Program-made: the position numbers and the translations under genes
Shown here: piece after piece, positions 51,959 through 59,887 of the stretch
Position numbering within the stretch: the first letter of the stretch is position 1
Layout: each line of letters begins with the position of its first letter
Notes under the pieces: model-generated
What the model was told of the DNA's origin: nothing
Databases searched by the model: none
Seen by the model: the letters and a program-made list of their open reading frames with translations, nothing else
NCBI RefSeq assembly: GCF_014190915.1
Contig: NZ_JACHVU010000010.1
Coordinates: 25,627-89,626 of the forward strand
Origin: Mycolicibacterium iranicum
GTDB taxonomy: Bacteria; Actinomycetota; Actinomycetes; Mycobacteriales; Mycobacteriaceae
Direction of reading: 5' to 3'
Length of the DNA stretch: 64,000 nucleotides

Positions 51959-52501
51959 TCAGCGGCGACGGGCGAAGCGATCCCGCAATCCGGCGATCCC
52001 ACGGCGGCGCGGCACGGCGGTCGTGGTGGCGGATTGGGTGTAGCCGGCACGTGGTGCGACATAGCCCGTGCCGACGCGACGACGTCCGTCCACCGACCAC
52101 ACGCCGGCGCCGGTCGTCGCCAGAAGCAGGAACGCGAAGCAGAACAGCAGCGAGGCCTCACCTCCGTTGCCGCCTGCGGCCGCGTCGTAGGGCCAGAAGC
52201 TGGCAGGCGTGCCACCCAGGATGCCCCAGTGCTGCCACAGATACGCCACGGCCATCTCGCCCGAGGCGATGAACGCGGCGATGCGCGTGAAGAACCCGAT
52301 GGTGATCAGGAGCCCGAGGACCAGCTCGAGGATGCCGGCGAACCAGTAGGGCCAAGTGCCGACCGGCACGGCTTGACCGAGCGGCCAGCCGAACAGCTTC
52401 ATCGTGCCGTGCAGCATGAACACCAGACCGAAGACGATCCGGAAGATGCTCAGCACGGGGGAGGAGTAACTCGCGAGACGGGCGTCGAGGTTCGCAGTCA
52501 T
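51959..52501 (-). CDS. DoxX family membrane protein
   Basis: A 180-residue inner-membrane protein with four spans: IVFGLVFMLHGTMKLFGWPL, YWFAGILELVLGLLITIGFF, the weaker FIASGEMAVAYLWQHWG, and ASLLFCFAFLLLATTGAGVW before the basic Arg-rich tail. GTMKLFGWP is the DoxX signature near the first span. DoxX proteins have been linked to superoxide detoxification and thiosulfate:quinone chemistry; none of this is proven here. It stands alone: a terminator hairpin lies after it and the glnA1 terminator before it. Confidence 0.9.
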   Translation of the reverse strand: MTANLDARLASYSSPVLSIFRIVFGLVFMLHGTMKLFGWPLGQAVPVGTWPYWFAGILELVLGLLITIGFFTRIAAFIASGEMAVAYLWQHWGILGGTPASFWPYDAAAGGNGGEASLLFCFAFLLLATTGAGVWSVDGRRRVGTGYVAPRAGYTQSATTTAVPRRRGIAGLRDRFARRR

Positions 52502-52576
52502 GGGGTCAGCCTATCGCGGCGGACCGCGGTCCGGATATAGCCGGCGTCAACGTCGATCAGTGGGCCGGACGCAGAA

Positions 52577-52604
52577 AAGCCCACCCGCGGGAACGGGTGG
52601 GCTT
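52577..52604 (-). terminator. intrinsic terminator of glnA1
   Basis: On the minus strand AAGCCCACCCG and CGGGTGGGCTT form a perfect 11-bp stem with a 6-nt loop, followed by TTTTCTGC, 14 bp past the glnA1 stop codon. A short TCTCT follows in the other direction, so some bidirectional action is possible. Confidence 0.85.
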
Positions 52605-52618
52605 CTCTGCGATTCGAC

Positions 52619-54055
52619 TTACACGTCGTAGTACAGCGAGAACTCGTACGGGTGAGGACGGATCTGGATCGGCATGATCTCGTTCTCCCGCTTGTAGGAG
52701 ATCCACGTCTCGATCAGATCGGTCGTGAACACCCCACCCTCGGTCAGGTATTCGTGATCCTGCTCGAGCTTGTCGATCACGGCCGCCAGCGACGTGGGCG
52801 CCTGCGGGATGTTCGCGGCCTCCTCGGGAGGCAGCTCGTAGAGGTCCTTGTCGACCGGGGCCAGCGGCTCGATCTTCTTCTTGATGCCGTCGATGCCGGC
52901 CATCAGCATCGCCGCGAACGCCAGGTACGGGTTGCCCGAGCTGTCCGGGCAGCGGAACTCGAGGCGCTTGGCCTTCGGGTTGTTGCCCGTGATCGGGATA
53001 CGGACGCACGCCGACCGGTTGCGCTGGCTGTAGACCAGGTTGATCGGGGCCTCGTAACCCGGAACCAGACGCTTGTAGGAGTTCACCGTCGGGTTGGTGA
53101 ACGCCAGCAGCGACGGGGCGTGGTGCAGGATGCCGCCGATGTAGTGGCGGGCCATGTCCGACAGGCCGGCGTAGCCCGACTCGTCGTGGAACAACGGCTT
53201 GCCGTCCTTCCACAGCGACTGGTGGGCGTGCATGCCGGAGCCGTTGTCACCGAACAGCGGCTTGGGCATGAAGGTGACGGTCTTGCCGTTCTGCCACGCG
53301 GTGTTCTTGATGATGTATTTGAACAGCAGCACATCGTCGGCCGCGTGCAGCAGCGTGTTGAACTTATAGTTGATCTCGGCCTGACCGGCGGTGCCGACCT
53401 CGTGGTGGCCGCGCTCCAGGGTGAACCCGGCGTTGATCAGGTTGGTCGACATCTCGTCGCGCAGGTCGACGTAGTGGTCGTACGGGGCGACGGGGAAGTA
53501 GCCGCCCTTGGGGCGGACCTTGTAGCCGCGGTTCGGGCTGCCGTCGGCCTCGAGCGGCTCGCCGGTGTTCCACCAGCCCGACTCGGAGTCGACCTCGTAG
53601 AAGGTGCCGTTGATCCGCGAGTCGAAGGACACCGAGTCGAAGATGTAGAACTCGGCCTCGGCGCCGAAGAAGCACGTGTCGGCGATGCCGGTGCTGGCCA
53701 GGTAGTTCTCGGCCTTGCGGGCGACGTTGCGCGGGTCGCGCGAGTACGCCTCGCGGGTGAACGGATCGTGCACGAAGAAGTTCAGGTTCAGCGTCTTGGC
53801 GGCACGGAACGGATCGATGCGCGCGGTCGCGGGGTCGGGCAGCAGCATCATGTCCGACTCGTGGATGGACTGGAAGCCACGCACCGACGAGCCGTCGAAC
53901 GCGAGGCCGTCCTCGAACACGCTCTCGTCGAACGCCGACGCAGGGATCGAGAAGTGCTGGACGACACCGGGCAGATCGCAGAACCGGACGTCGACGTACT
54001 CGACGTTCTCGTCCCGGATCAGCTTGATGATGTCGTCTGCGGTCTGTTCTGCCAC
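52619..54055 (-). CDS. glnA1: glutamine synthetase GlnA1, adenylylation-controlled
   Basis: The main type I-beta glutamine synthetase, 478 residues; it makes glutamine from glutamate, ammonia and ATP and in pathogens is also released. It has FDGSSVRGFQSIHESDMMLLPD, ATARIDPFRAAKTLN, GSGMHAHQSLWKDGKPL, NPTVNSYKRLVPGYEAPINL and the ATP-site KAKRLEFRCPDSSGNPYL. The adenylylation tyrosine is in DKDLYELPPEE near residue 405, target of GlnE encoded 8 kb away. A GlnR-type box lies 75 bp upstream and a clear terminator follows the gene, so it is transcribed alone. Confidence 0.97.
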   Translation of the reverse strand: MAEQTADDIIKLIRDENVEYVDVRFCDLPGVVQHFSIPASAFDESVFEDGLAFDGSSVRGFQSIHESDMMLLPDPATARIDPFRAAKTLNLNFFVHDPFTREAYSRDPRNVARKAENYLASTGIADTCFFGAEAEFYIFDSVSFDSRINGTFYEVDSESGWWNTGEPLEADGSPNRGYKVRPKGGYFPVAPYDHYVDLRDEMSTNLINAGFTLERGHHEVGTAGQAEINYKFNTLLHAADDVLLFKYIIKNTAWQNGKTVTFMPKPLFGDNGSGMHAHQSLWKDGKPLFHDESGYAGLSDMARHYIGGILHHAPSLLAFTNPTVNSYKRLVPGYEAPINLVYSQRNRSACVRIPITGNNPKAKRLEFRCPDSSGNPYLAFAAMLMAGIDGIKKKIEPLAPVDKDLYELPPEEAANIPQAPTSLAAVIDKLEQDHEYLTEGGVFTTDLIETWISYKRENEIMPIQIRPHPYEFSLYYDV

Positions 54056-54129
54056 TGATTGCTCTCCTTTTGACTTTGTAGCCCGCCGGTGACGCTATGG
54101 ACACGATGTTGCACGGCAGTCAACCGCAT

Positions 54130-54145
54130 GTTGCGTAGACGTTAC
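54130..54145 (-). promoter_or_regulatory. GlnR box upstream of glnA1
   Basis: On the minus strand the sequence GTAAC-GTCTAC-GCAAC matches the mycobacterial GlnR consensus GTnAC, six bases, GnAAC. It lies 75 bp before the glnA1 start codon and is overlapped by a perfect inverted repeat, TGCGTA (54132-54137) and TACGCA (54143-54148). GlnR-driven induction of glnA1 under nitrogen limitation is the expected role. The RDD gene on the other strand starts 59 bp away and could share the site. Confidence 0.65.
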
Positions 54146-54203
54146 GCATGCCCGCCGACGCGGCCGCGCCGAAGCGGTCCCGGCCGACACCTATCCTTAC
54201 AGC

Positions 54204-54671
54204 ATGGCCCGAACCATTGGGTCCTGGCTGTCGGGACCGTCGCAATCGGACGATCCCGGCGCCCGGTCCACGTATCCAGGCGAACGCCTCGGCCTGCCCG
54301 CGACAGGTCCCGGCTCGATCGCACGCTTCGGACGCCGCATCGCCGCCCTGCTGGTCGACTGGCTGATGTGTTACGGCGTGACCGCCCTGGCGGTCTCTGT
54401 CGGCTGGATCAGCGAGGGATTCCAGTCGACCGCGGTGCTGCTCATCTGGCTCGTCCTCGGCGTGGTGTCCGTCCGGCTGTTCGGGTTCACCCCCGGTCAA
54501 CTGGTCCTCGGGTTGAAGGTCGTCTCGGTCGACCATCGCGCGCACGTCGGCTCCGGACGCGCTGTGGGCCGCGGCCTGCTGATCGCCCTGGTGATCCCGG
54601 CCTTGTTCACCGACTCCGACCTGCGGGGCCTGCACGACCTGGCGACCAAGACCGCCGTCGTCAAACGTTAG
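54204..54671 (+). CDS. RDD family membrane protein, Rv2219A-like
   Basis: A 155-residue protein with a polar N-terminus and two or three membrane spans: ARFGRRIAALLVDWLMCYGV, LLIWLVLGVVSVRLFGF and a C-terminal RGLLIALVIPALFTD. The pattern of an Arg-rich stretch, a span with aspartate, and FGFTPGQLVLGLKVV is RDD. The family is thought to include transporters or channel-like proteins; its role here is unknown. It is divergent from glnA1 with 148 bp between. Confidence 0.88.
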   Translation: MARTIGSWLSGPSQSDDPGARSTYPGERLGLPATGPGSIARFGRRIAALLVDWLMCYGVTALAVSVGWISEGFQSTAVLLIWLVLGVVSVRLFGFTPGQLVLGLKVVSVDHRAHVGSGRAVGRGLLIALVIPALFTDSDLRGLHDLATKTAVVKR

Positions 54672-56479
54672 ACCTGGTGGCGGATCCGGCCGTTCATCAT
54701 CGTCATCGTCACGGTCGCGGCATGGATGTCGTGCGGGTCGATCTCGAAGATGTTGCGGTCCAGCACGATCAGATCCGCCAGTTTGCCCGTCTCCACCGAG
54801 CCGACCCTGTCGTCGAGTCTGATCTGGTAGGCCGCGCCGAGGGTGTTGGCGTGGACCGCCTCCGCGACGGTGAGCACTTGATCGGCCGGGGCGAGCACCG
54901 CGGCGGCGGGGTCGCCGACGAGCTGGCGGGTCACCCCGATCTGGATGGAGTCCAGCGGCTTGTACGTGGAGAAGTACCCGGCCGCGGGCCAGTCGGTGCC
55001 CAGCGAGATGCGCCCGCCGGAGCGCAGGACGTCCTGCGGCCGGTACATCAGGTCCTTGCGGGGTGCGCCGTAGCGTGCGGCCATGTTCTCGAGCGTGTCC
55101 GGGTCGGCGGACATCCAGTTGGCTGAGAACTGCGCGGTGACCCCGAGTTCGGCGAACCGCGGCGCGTCACTGTCCTCGACGTAGACGAGGTGCGCGATCG
55201 CGTGGCGGCGGTCGCGCGGCGGGTTCGTGGCGATCGCGCGTTCGACGGCGTCGAGTCCGACGCGGGCCGTCCGCTCCCCGCACGCGTGGATGTGCACATC
55301 GAAACCGGCGGCGTCGACGTCGCCGACCAGCCGGTGCCACTGCTCCTCGCTGAACGGGGACGCTCCGGTTGACGACGGTTTGTCGGCGTAGGGCTCGATC
55401 AGCCACGCGGTGTACCCGCCCTGGGTGCCGTCGCCGATGATCTTCACGACGCCGACGGACACCAGGTCGCCGGCGACCTCGTCCCGGACCGCCGTGAACT
55501 TCTCGACGGTGCCCTCGATCGGCGTGGTGCGCACCGAGTACGACGCGACCACCCGGAACGGCAGCAGGTTGCGCCGTTCGGCGTCGGTGTAGAGCCGCAG
55601 GATGGCCGCCTGGTCGTCGCCGATGGGTGGCACACCCGCATCGAAGACCGACGTGATGCCAGCTGCCGATGCCTTCGGCAACCACCCCTCGACCAGCGTG
55701 CCCATCGTCTCGGGCGAGATGGGCTCGACGGCGTCGACGAGGCCGAGCACGGCGTTGACCTCGAGGACGTAGCCCGTCGGTTCGCCGTTCTCGTCGCGGG
55801 CGTAGTAGCTGAACCCGGGGACCGGGTCGGGGGTGTCCTTCCCGACGCCGGCCATCTCAAGGGCCTTGCTGTTGGCCCACAGGCTGTGCCCGTCGATGGC
55901 GAAGAAGAAGCCGGGACGGTCGGGCAGCACCCGGTCCAGATCCGCGCGGGTCGGACCCTGTGGCCCGAACATGTCCACGCGCCAACCGAATCCGCGCACC
56001 GCGCCGGTCGGGTTGGCCTTGGCATAGGCGTCGATGGCGTCGAGTGCCTCGGTCAGCGTCGGCACCTGCAGGTCTACTCCGGACGTCAGGAACGCCCCGA
56101 GGAACGGGTGCGTGTGGCCCTCGACGAAGCCCGGCATCAGCAGCTTGCCGCCGAGGTCGACGACCGTCGTGTCGGCGCCGGCCAGCGCCATCGCGCCGGA
56201 CTCGTCGCCGACGTAGGAGATGGTGGAGCCCGTGACGGCCACGGCCTCGGCCCACGGGGTGTCGCCGGCCACGGTGTACACGCGACCGTTGCGGAACACG
56301 AAGTCGGCATCGGCCGACGCCGACGGTGTGGTGGCGGTGTCAGGGGCCGGGTCCGTCGCGCAGGCGGCCGCGGTGGCGGCGACCGCGGTCACCGCGGCCA
56401 CACGCAACAGGGACCGCCGGTCCAGAGATCGGCGACCGAACGCCGCGAAGTGCGGCGCCCATTCACACGCAGTGCACAT
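54668..56479 (-). CDS. amidohydrolase (YtcJ-like), Tat-exported lipoprotein
   Basis: A 603-residue metal-dependent hydrolase. The N-terminus holds a twin-arginine stretch, DRRSLLRVAAVTAVAATAAA, ending in a lipobox cysteine, so it is probably Tat-exported and lipidated. The metal motifs are MPGFVEGHTHPFLG near residue 120, HIHACGERTARVGLDAVE near 395 and LGTDWPAAG near 500. The domain is the same as in the cytosolic paralogue at 19458-21167, although the two proteins differ much. The cysteines before the twin-arginine (MCTACEWAPH) suggest the true start may be further in. It is convergent with the RDD gene and overlaps its stop by 4 bp. Confidence 0.88.
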   Translation of the reverse strand: MCTACEWAPHFAAFGRRSLDRRSLLRVAAVTAVAATAAACATDPAPDTATTPSASADADFVFRNGRVYTVAGDTPWAEAVAVTGSTISYVGDESGAMALAGADTTVVDLGGKLLMPGFVEGHTHPFLGAFLTSGVDLQVPTLTEALDAIDAYAKANPTGAVRGFGWRVDMFGPQGPTRADLDRVLPDRPGFFFAIDGHSLWANSKALEMAGVGKDTPDPVPGFSYYARDENGEPTGYVLEVNAVLGLVDAVEPISPETMGTLVEGWLPKASAAGITSVFDAGVPPIGDDQAAILRLYTDAERRNLLPFRVVASYSVRTTPIEGTVEKFTAVRDEVAGDLVSVGVVKIIGDGTQGGYTAWLIEPYADKPSSTGASPFSEEQWHRLVGDVDAAGFDVHIHACGERTARVGLDAVERAIATNPPRDRRHAIAHLVYVEDSDAPRFAELGVTAQFSANWMSADPDTLENMAARYGAPRKDLMYRPQDVLRSGGRISLGTDWPAAGYFSTYKPLDSIQIGVTRQLVGDPAAAVLAPADQVLTVAEAVHANTLGAAYQIRLDDRVGSVETGKLADLIVLDRNIFEIDPHDIHAATVTMTMMNGRIRHQV

Positions 56480-56527
56480 GTGGCCATCCCCCCGGGCCGC
56501 GCGGCGTACACCCGCGCACAGTGTCGG

Positions 56528-57280
56528 TCAGCGCCTGCGGACGGTGCGCTGCACGCCGCGCATCTTGGCCTGCGCCGGCAGCGGGCCCTTGGGCATGGCG
56601 GCGGGGCCGACCTTGGTTCCGAGTGCCGCCAGGCGCGACTCCAACGAGTCCATCTGCTTGGCGGTGATGTTGGCGGGCAGCTTGTTGAGGTGGCGCTCCA
56701 GCTTCGACAGCGGAACCTCGCCGTCACCGTTGCCGATGATGATGTCGTAGATCGGGACGTCGCCGATGAGCCGGGCGGTGCGCTTCTTCTCCTGCGCCAG
56801 CAGCGGCTTGACGCGGTTGGCCGCGCCTTCGCCCACGAAGATCACGCCGGGGCGGCCGATCACGCGGTGCACGGCGTCGAAGTGTCCGGTCGCGGCGACC
56901 CCGGGCGTGACCCGCCATTTGCCGCGCAGGTTGTCCAACGCCCACGCGGCGGCACCGGTCTGTCCCTCGGCCTTCTTGTAGACGGATTTCTGGGCGCGGC
57001 GGCCGAAGATGATGAACGCGACCAGCGCGCCGAGCACCACGCCCAGTGGGATGAGCATGTACATCGTGAAGCCGCCGGCGACGACGCCGCCCACCACGGA
57101 CAGCGCGACGATCAGCACGAACGCGCCGATCATGTACGGCAGGAGTCGCTTGTCCTCCTTGCGCTGGATCTGGAACGCCTGCCACAGCTGACTGCGCCGC
57201 TGCTTGGACGCCGCCTTGCGGGCGGCCTTGGCTTCGGCCTTGGCGGCCTTATCCTGCGCGGGGTTACGCGATTTCGCCAT
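56528..57280 (-). CDS. DUF4191 family membrane protein, Rv2219-like
   Basis: A 250-residue protein with a basic N-terminus rich in Lys and Ala, two close membrane spans (YMIGAFVLIVALSVVGGVV, then MYMLIPLGVVLGALVAFIIFG) and a larger cytosolic part. The cytosolic part has WRVTPGVAATGHFDAVHRVI and VIFVGEGAANRVKPLLAQEKK, the marks of DUF4191. It follows lipA by 24 bp on the same strand, as Rv2219 follows lipA in M. tuberculosis; function unknown. Confidence 0.92.
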   Translation of the reverse strand: MAKSRNPAQDKAAKAEAKAARKAASKQRRSQLWQAFQIQRKEDKRLLPYMIGAFVLIVALSVVGGVVAGGFTMYMLIPLGVVLGALVAFIIFGRRAQKSVYKKAEGQTGAAAWALDNLRGKWRVTPGVAATGHFDAVHRVIGRPGVIFVGEGAANRVKPLLAQEKKRTARLIGDVPIYDIIIGNGDGEVPLSKLERHLNKLPANITAKQMDSLESRLAALGTKVGPAAMPKGPLPAQAKMRGVQRTVRRR

Positions 57281-57304
57281 TGGATCAGGATACTTCGCCG
57301 ACGA

Positions 57305-58258
57305 TCACGACGATGTCGGCGTCGGCGCCGCTGCGGCGGGTCGCGCCGCGACCGCCTGGGCGTACAGCTTCCCGGCCCGGTAGGACGAGCGGACCAGGGG
57401 ACCGGCGAGCACTCCGGCGAAGCCGATCTCGGTGGCGTAGCGCTCGTGCTCGACGAACTCCTCCGGGTGCACCCACCGCTCCACGGGATGGTGGCGCGCC
57501 GACGGGCGCAGGTACTGGGTGATGGTGACGATGTCGCAGCCGGCGTCGTGCAGGTCGTGCAGCGCGGTGCGCACCTCCTCGGGTGTCTCGCCCATCCCCA
57601 GGATCAGGTTGCTCTTGGTGACCAGACCGAACTCGCGGGCCATCGTGATGACCGACAGGCTGCGCTCGTACCGGAAGCCCGGCCGGATCCGCTTGAAGAT
57701 GCGGGGCACGGTCTCGACGTTGTGGGCGAGCACTTCCGGTCGTGTCCGGAACACCTCGTCGAGTTGGTCGCGGTCGGCGTTGAAGTCGGGGATCAGGAGT
57801 TCGACGCCGGTGTTCGGGTTGAGTGCCTTGATCTGGCGGACGGTCTCGGCGTACAGCCAGGCGCCGCCGTCGGGCAGGTCGTCGCGGGCGACGCCGGTCA
57901 CCGTCGAGTAGCGAAGGCCCATCGCCTGCACGCTCTCGGCGACGCGGCGCGGCTCGTCGCGGTCCAGCTCCGCCGGCTTGCCCGTGTCGATCTGGCAGAA
58001 GTCGCAGCGGCGGGTGCACTGCTCGCCACCGATCAGGAACGTGGCCTCGCGGTCCTCCCAGCATTCGAAGATGTTGGGGCAACCGGCTTCCTCGCACACC
58101 GTGTGCAGGCCCTCGCGGCGCACCAGGCCCTTGAGCTCCTTGTACTCCGGACCCATCTTCGCCCGGGTCTTGATCCACGGCGGTTTGCGCTCGATGGGCG
58201 TCTCGGCGTTCCGTACTTCGAGACGCAGCAGCTTGCGGCCGTCAGGAGCGATAGTCAC
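57305..58258 (-). CDS. lipA: lipoyl synthase LipA
   Basis: LipA is the radical SAM enzyme that inserts two sulfurs into octanoyl groups on E2 proteins. The 317-residue product has the auxiliary cluster CEEAGCPNIFEC, the radical SAM motif CTRRCDFCQ, and RSSYRAGKLY near the end with the serine that binds the auxiliary cluster. The GTG at 58258 overlaps the lipB stop by 4 bp, matches the family N-terminus (TIAPDGRKLLRLEVRNAE), and was chosen over a much longer reading that would run through lipB. With lipB and dlaT on the same strand it forms the lipoylation group. Confidence 0.96.
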   Translation of the reverse strand: MTIAPDGRKLLRLEVRNAETPIERKPPWIKTRAKMGPEYKELKGLVRREGLHTVCEEAGCPNIFECWEDREATFLIGGEQCTRRCDFCQIDTGKPAELDRDEPRRVAESVQAMGLRYSTVTGVARDDLPDGGAWLYAETVRQIKALNPNTGVELLIPDFNADRDQLDEVFRTRPEVLAHNVETVPRIFKRIRPGFRYERSLSVITMAREFGLVTKSNLILGMGETPEEVRTALHDLHDAGCDIVTITQYLRPSARHHPVERWVHPEEFVEHERYATEIGFAGVLAGPLVRSSYRAGKLYAQAVAARPAAAAPTPTSS

Positions 58259-58953
58259 TGTGCTGATTCTACGCTCGCCGCGCCGACCGCTCCGATCGCG
58301 ATGCGACCGTCGAGCGAGTCCAGAACGGCGTCTGCCACGCGGTCGATGGCGTCGGCCACGGCGACGGTGTGGCCCAGCTCGGCGGTCAGCGAGGTCACCC
58401 CGGCATCGGCGATGCCGCACGGGATGATCGAATTGAATGCGCCCAGGTCGCAGTCGCAGTTGAGCGCGAAGCCGTGCAATGTGGTCGCCCGGGCGACACG
58501 GATGCCGATCGCGGCGATCTTGCGGTCCGGACGTCCGCCCCGGCCCGCCACCCACACCCCGGAACGTCCCTCGACCCGGCCCGTCTGCACCCCGAAGGAC
58601 GCACACACCGTGATCAACGACTCTTCCAGGCGCCGAACGAAGTTGACCACGTCGAGGGGTTCGGCCAGCCCGATGATCGGATAGCCGACCAGCTGCCCGG
58701 GCCCGTGCCAGGTGATCTTGCCCCCGCGGTCGGTGTCGATGACCGGTGTGCCGCCGGCGGGCCGCTCCTCGGGCAGGGTCCGCCGGCCTGCGGTGTAGAC
58801 CGGCGGATGCTCCAGCAGCAGCAGCGAGTCCGGACCGCCGGCCACCCGTTCGTCGGCCAACTCGCGCTGGAGGTCCCACGCGGACTGGTAATCGATCCGG
58901 CCCAGCCACTGCACCCGTACCGGCTCGGATGCGGAGCGGATCGACGGCGCCAT
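58255..58953 (-). CDS. lipB: octanoyltransferase LipB
   Basis: LipB moves octanoyl groups from ACP to the lipoyl domains of E2 proteins such as DlaT. The 232-residue protein has TDRGGKITWHGPGQLVGYP near residue 70, the catalytic lysine in DRKIAAIGIRV, and the catalytic cysteine in SIIPCGIADAGV near residue 170 after LHGFALNCDCDL. I chose the ATG at 58953 since MAPSIRSASEPV lines up with the M. tuberculosis start; another ATG lies six codons upstream. lipA follows with a 4-bp overlap, and it starts 10 bp after the TIGR01777 gene. Confidence 0.96.
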   Translation of the reverse strand: MAPSIRSASEPVRVQWLGRIDYQSAWDLQRELADERVAGGPDSLLLLEHPPVYTAGRRTLPEERPAGGTPVIDTDRGGKITWHGPGQLVGYPIIGLAEPLDVVNFVRRLEESLITVCASFGVQTGRVEGRSGVWVAGRGGRPDRKIAAIGIRVARATTLHGFALNCDCDLGAFNSIIPCGIADAGVTSLTAELGHTVAVADAIDRVADAVLDSLDGRIAIGAVGAASVESAQ

Positions 58954-58963
58954 GCTCTCGACG

Positions 58964-59881
58964 CTACTCACGGTGGGGCGCGGTGGCGAACGTCAGCGCT
59001 TCGCCGATCGTGTTGTGCTGGAATTCGAAACCGGCCCGCTCCAGCGCCGCCGGGATCGCCCGCTGGCCGCCGAGCACACCTTCTTCGGCGAACTCCCCGA
59101 GCGCTGCGCGCAGCGCGAATCCCGGAACCACCAGTGGCGTGGGGCGTTTCACCGCGCGGCCCAGCGCGGCGGTGAACTCCGCGTTGGTGACCGGGGCCGG
59201 GCCCGTCAGGTTGACCGGTCCGGAGAGGTCGTCGTGCTCCATCGCGAACAGCAGGGCCCGGATCTGGTCCTCCATGCTGATCCACGACAGGTATTGGCGC
59301 CCGTTGCCCAGCCGGGCGCCGAGACCCAGCGAGAACAGCGGTTTGAGCCGGCCGAGCATGCCGCCCGACTGCGACATGACCAGGCCGGTCCGCGTCAGCA
59401 CCACGCGCGCACCGGACTCCGCCGCCGCGGCCGTCGCGGCTTCCCAGTCGATCGTCAGGCGTGCCAGGAAGTTGTGGCCCGGCCCCGCCGTCTCGTCCAC
59501 GGGCGTGCTGCCGGTGTCGCCGTAGTAGCCGACAGCGCTGGAATTGATCAGCAGCGGCACCCCGGCCTCGGCGACGGCGTTGGCCAGCACCTCGGTGGGT
59601 TCGATCCTGCTGTCGCGCAGCGACTGCTTGAACGCCCCGGACCACCGCTTCTGCCCGACGTTGACGCCGCACAGGTTGACCACGGCGTCCACCCCGCGCA
59701 GCACGGTGGAGTCGAACGCGCCGGTGTCAGGGTTCCAGAACACCTCGTCGGCGTTGGACGGCGCGCGGCGCACGATGCGGATCACCCGGTGATCGGTGGC
59801 GCGCAGCGCATAGACCAGCGCCGTACCGATCAGACCGGACGATCCCGCTACCGCGACAACCGATTCCGCAGGTATCGACAC
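58964..59881 (-). CDS. TIGR01777 family NAD-binding protein, Rv2216-like
   Basis: A 305-residue atypical SDR. The nucleotide loop is VAGSSGLIGTALVYAL near residue 10, then VNLCGVNVGQKRW near 67 and LINSSAVGYYGDTG near 109 with the tyrosine; the C-terminus carries the DUF1731-like stretch AALGEFAEEGVLGGQRAIP. Proteins of this family are sometimes called SulA or HCAREG-like and have no firm function. It sits between dlaT (6 bp away) and lipB (10 bp away), conserved as Rv2216 in the lipoate group. Confidence 0.93.
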   Translation of the reverse strand: MSIPAESVVAVAGSSGLIGTALVYALRATDHRVIRIVRRAPSNADEVFWNPDTGAFDSTVLRGVDAVVNLCGVNVGQKRWSGAFKQSLRDSRIEPTEVLANAVAEAGVPLLINSSAVGYYGDTGSTPVDETAGPGHNFLARLTIDWEAATAAAAESGARVVLTRTGLVMSQSGGMLGRLKPLFSLGLGARLGNGRQYLSWISMEDQIRALLFAMEHDDLSGPVNLTGPAPVTNAEFTAALGRAVKRPTPLVVPGFALRAALGEFAEEGVLGGQRAIPAALERAGFEFQHNTIGEALTFATAPHRE

Positions 59882-59887
59882 CGTGGT

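Noticed and set aside
57305..58909. A 534-residue extended LipA.
   Set aside because: The extra N-terminal part is lipB read out of frame; lipA begins at the GTG at 58258.
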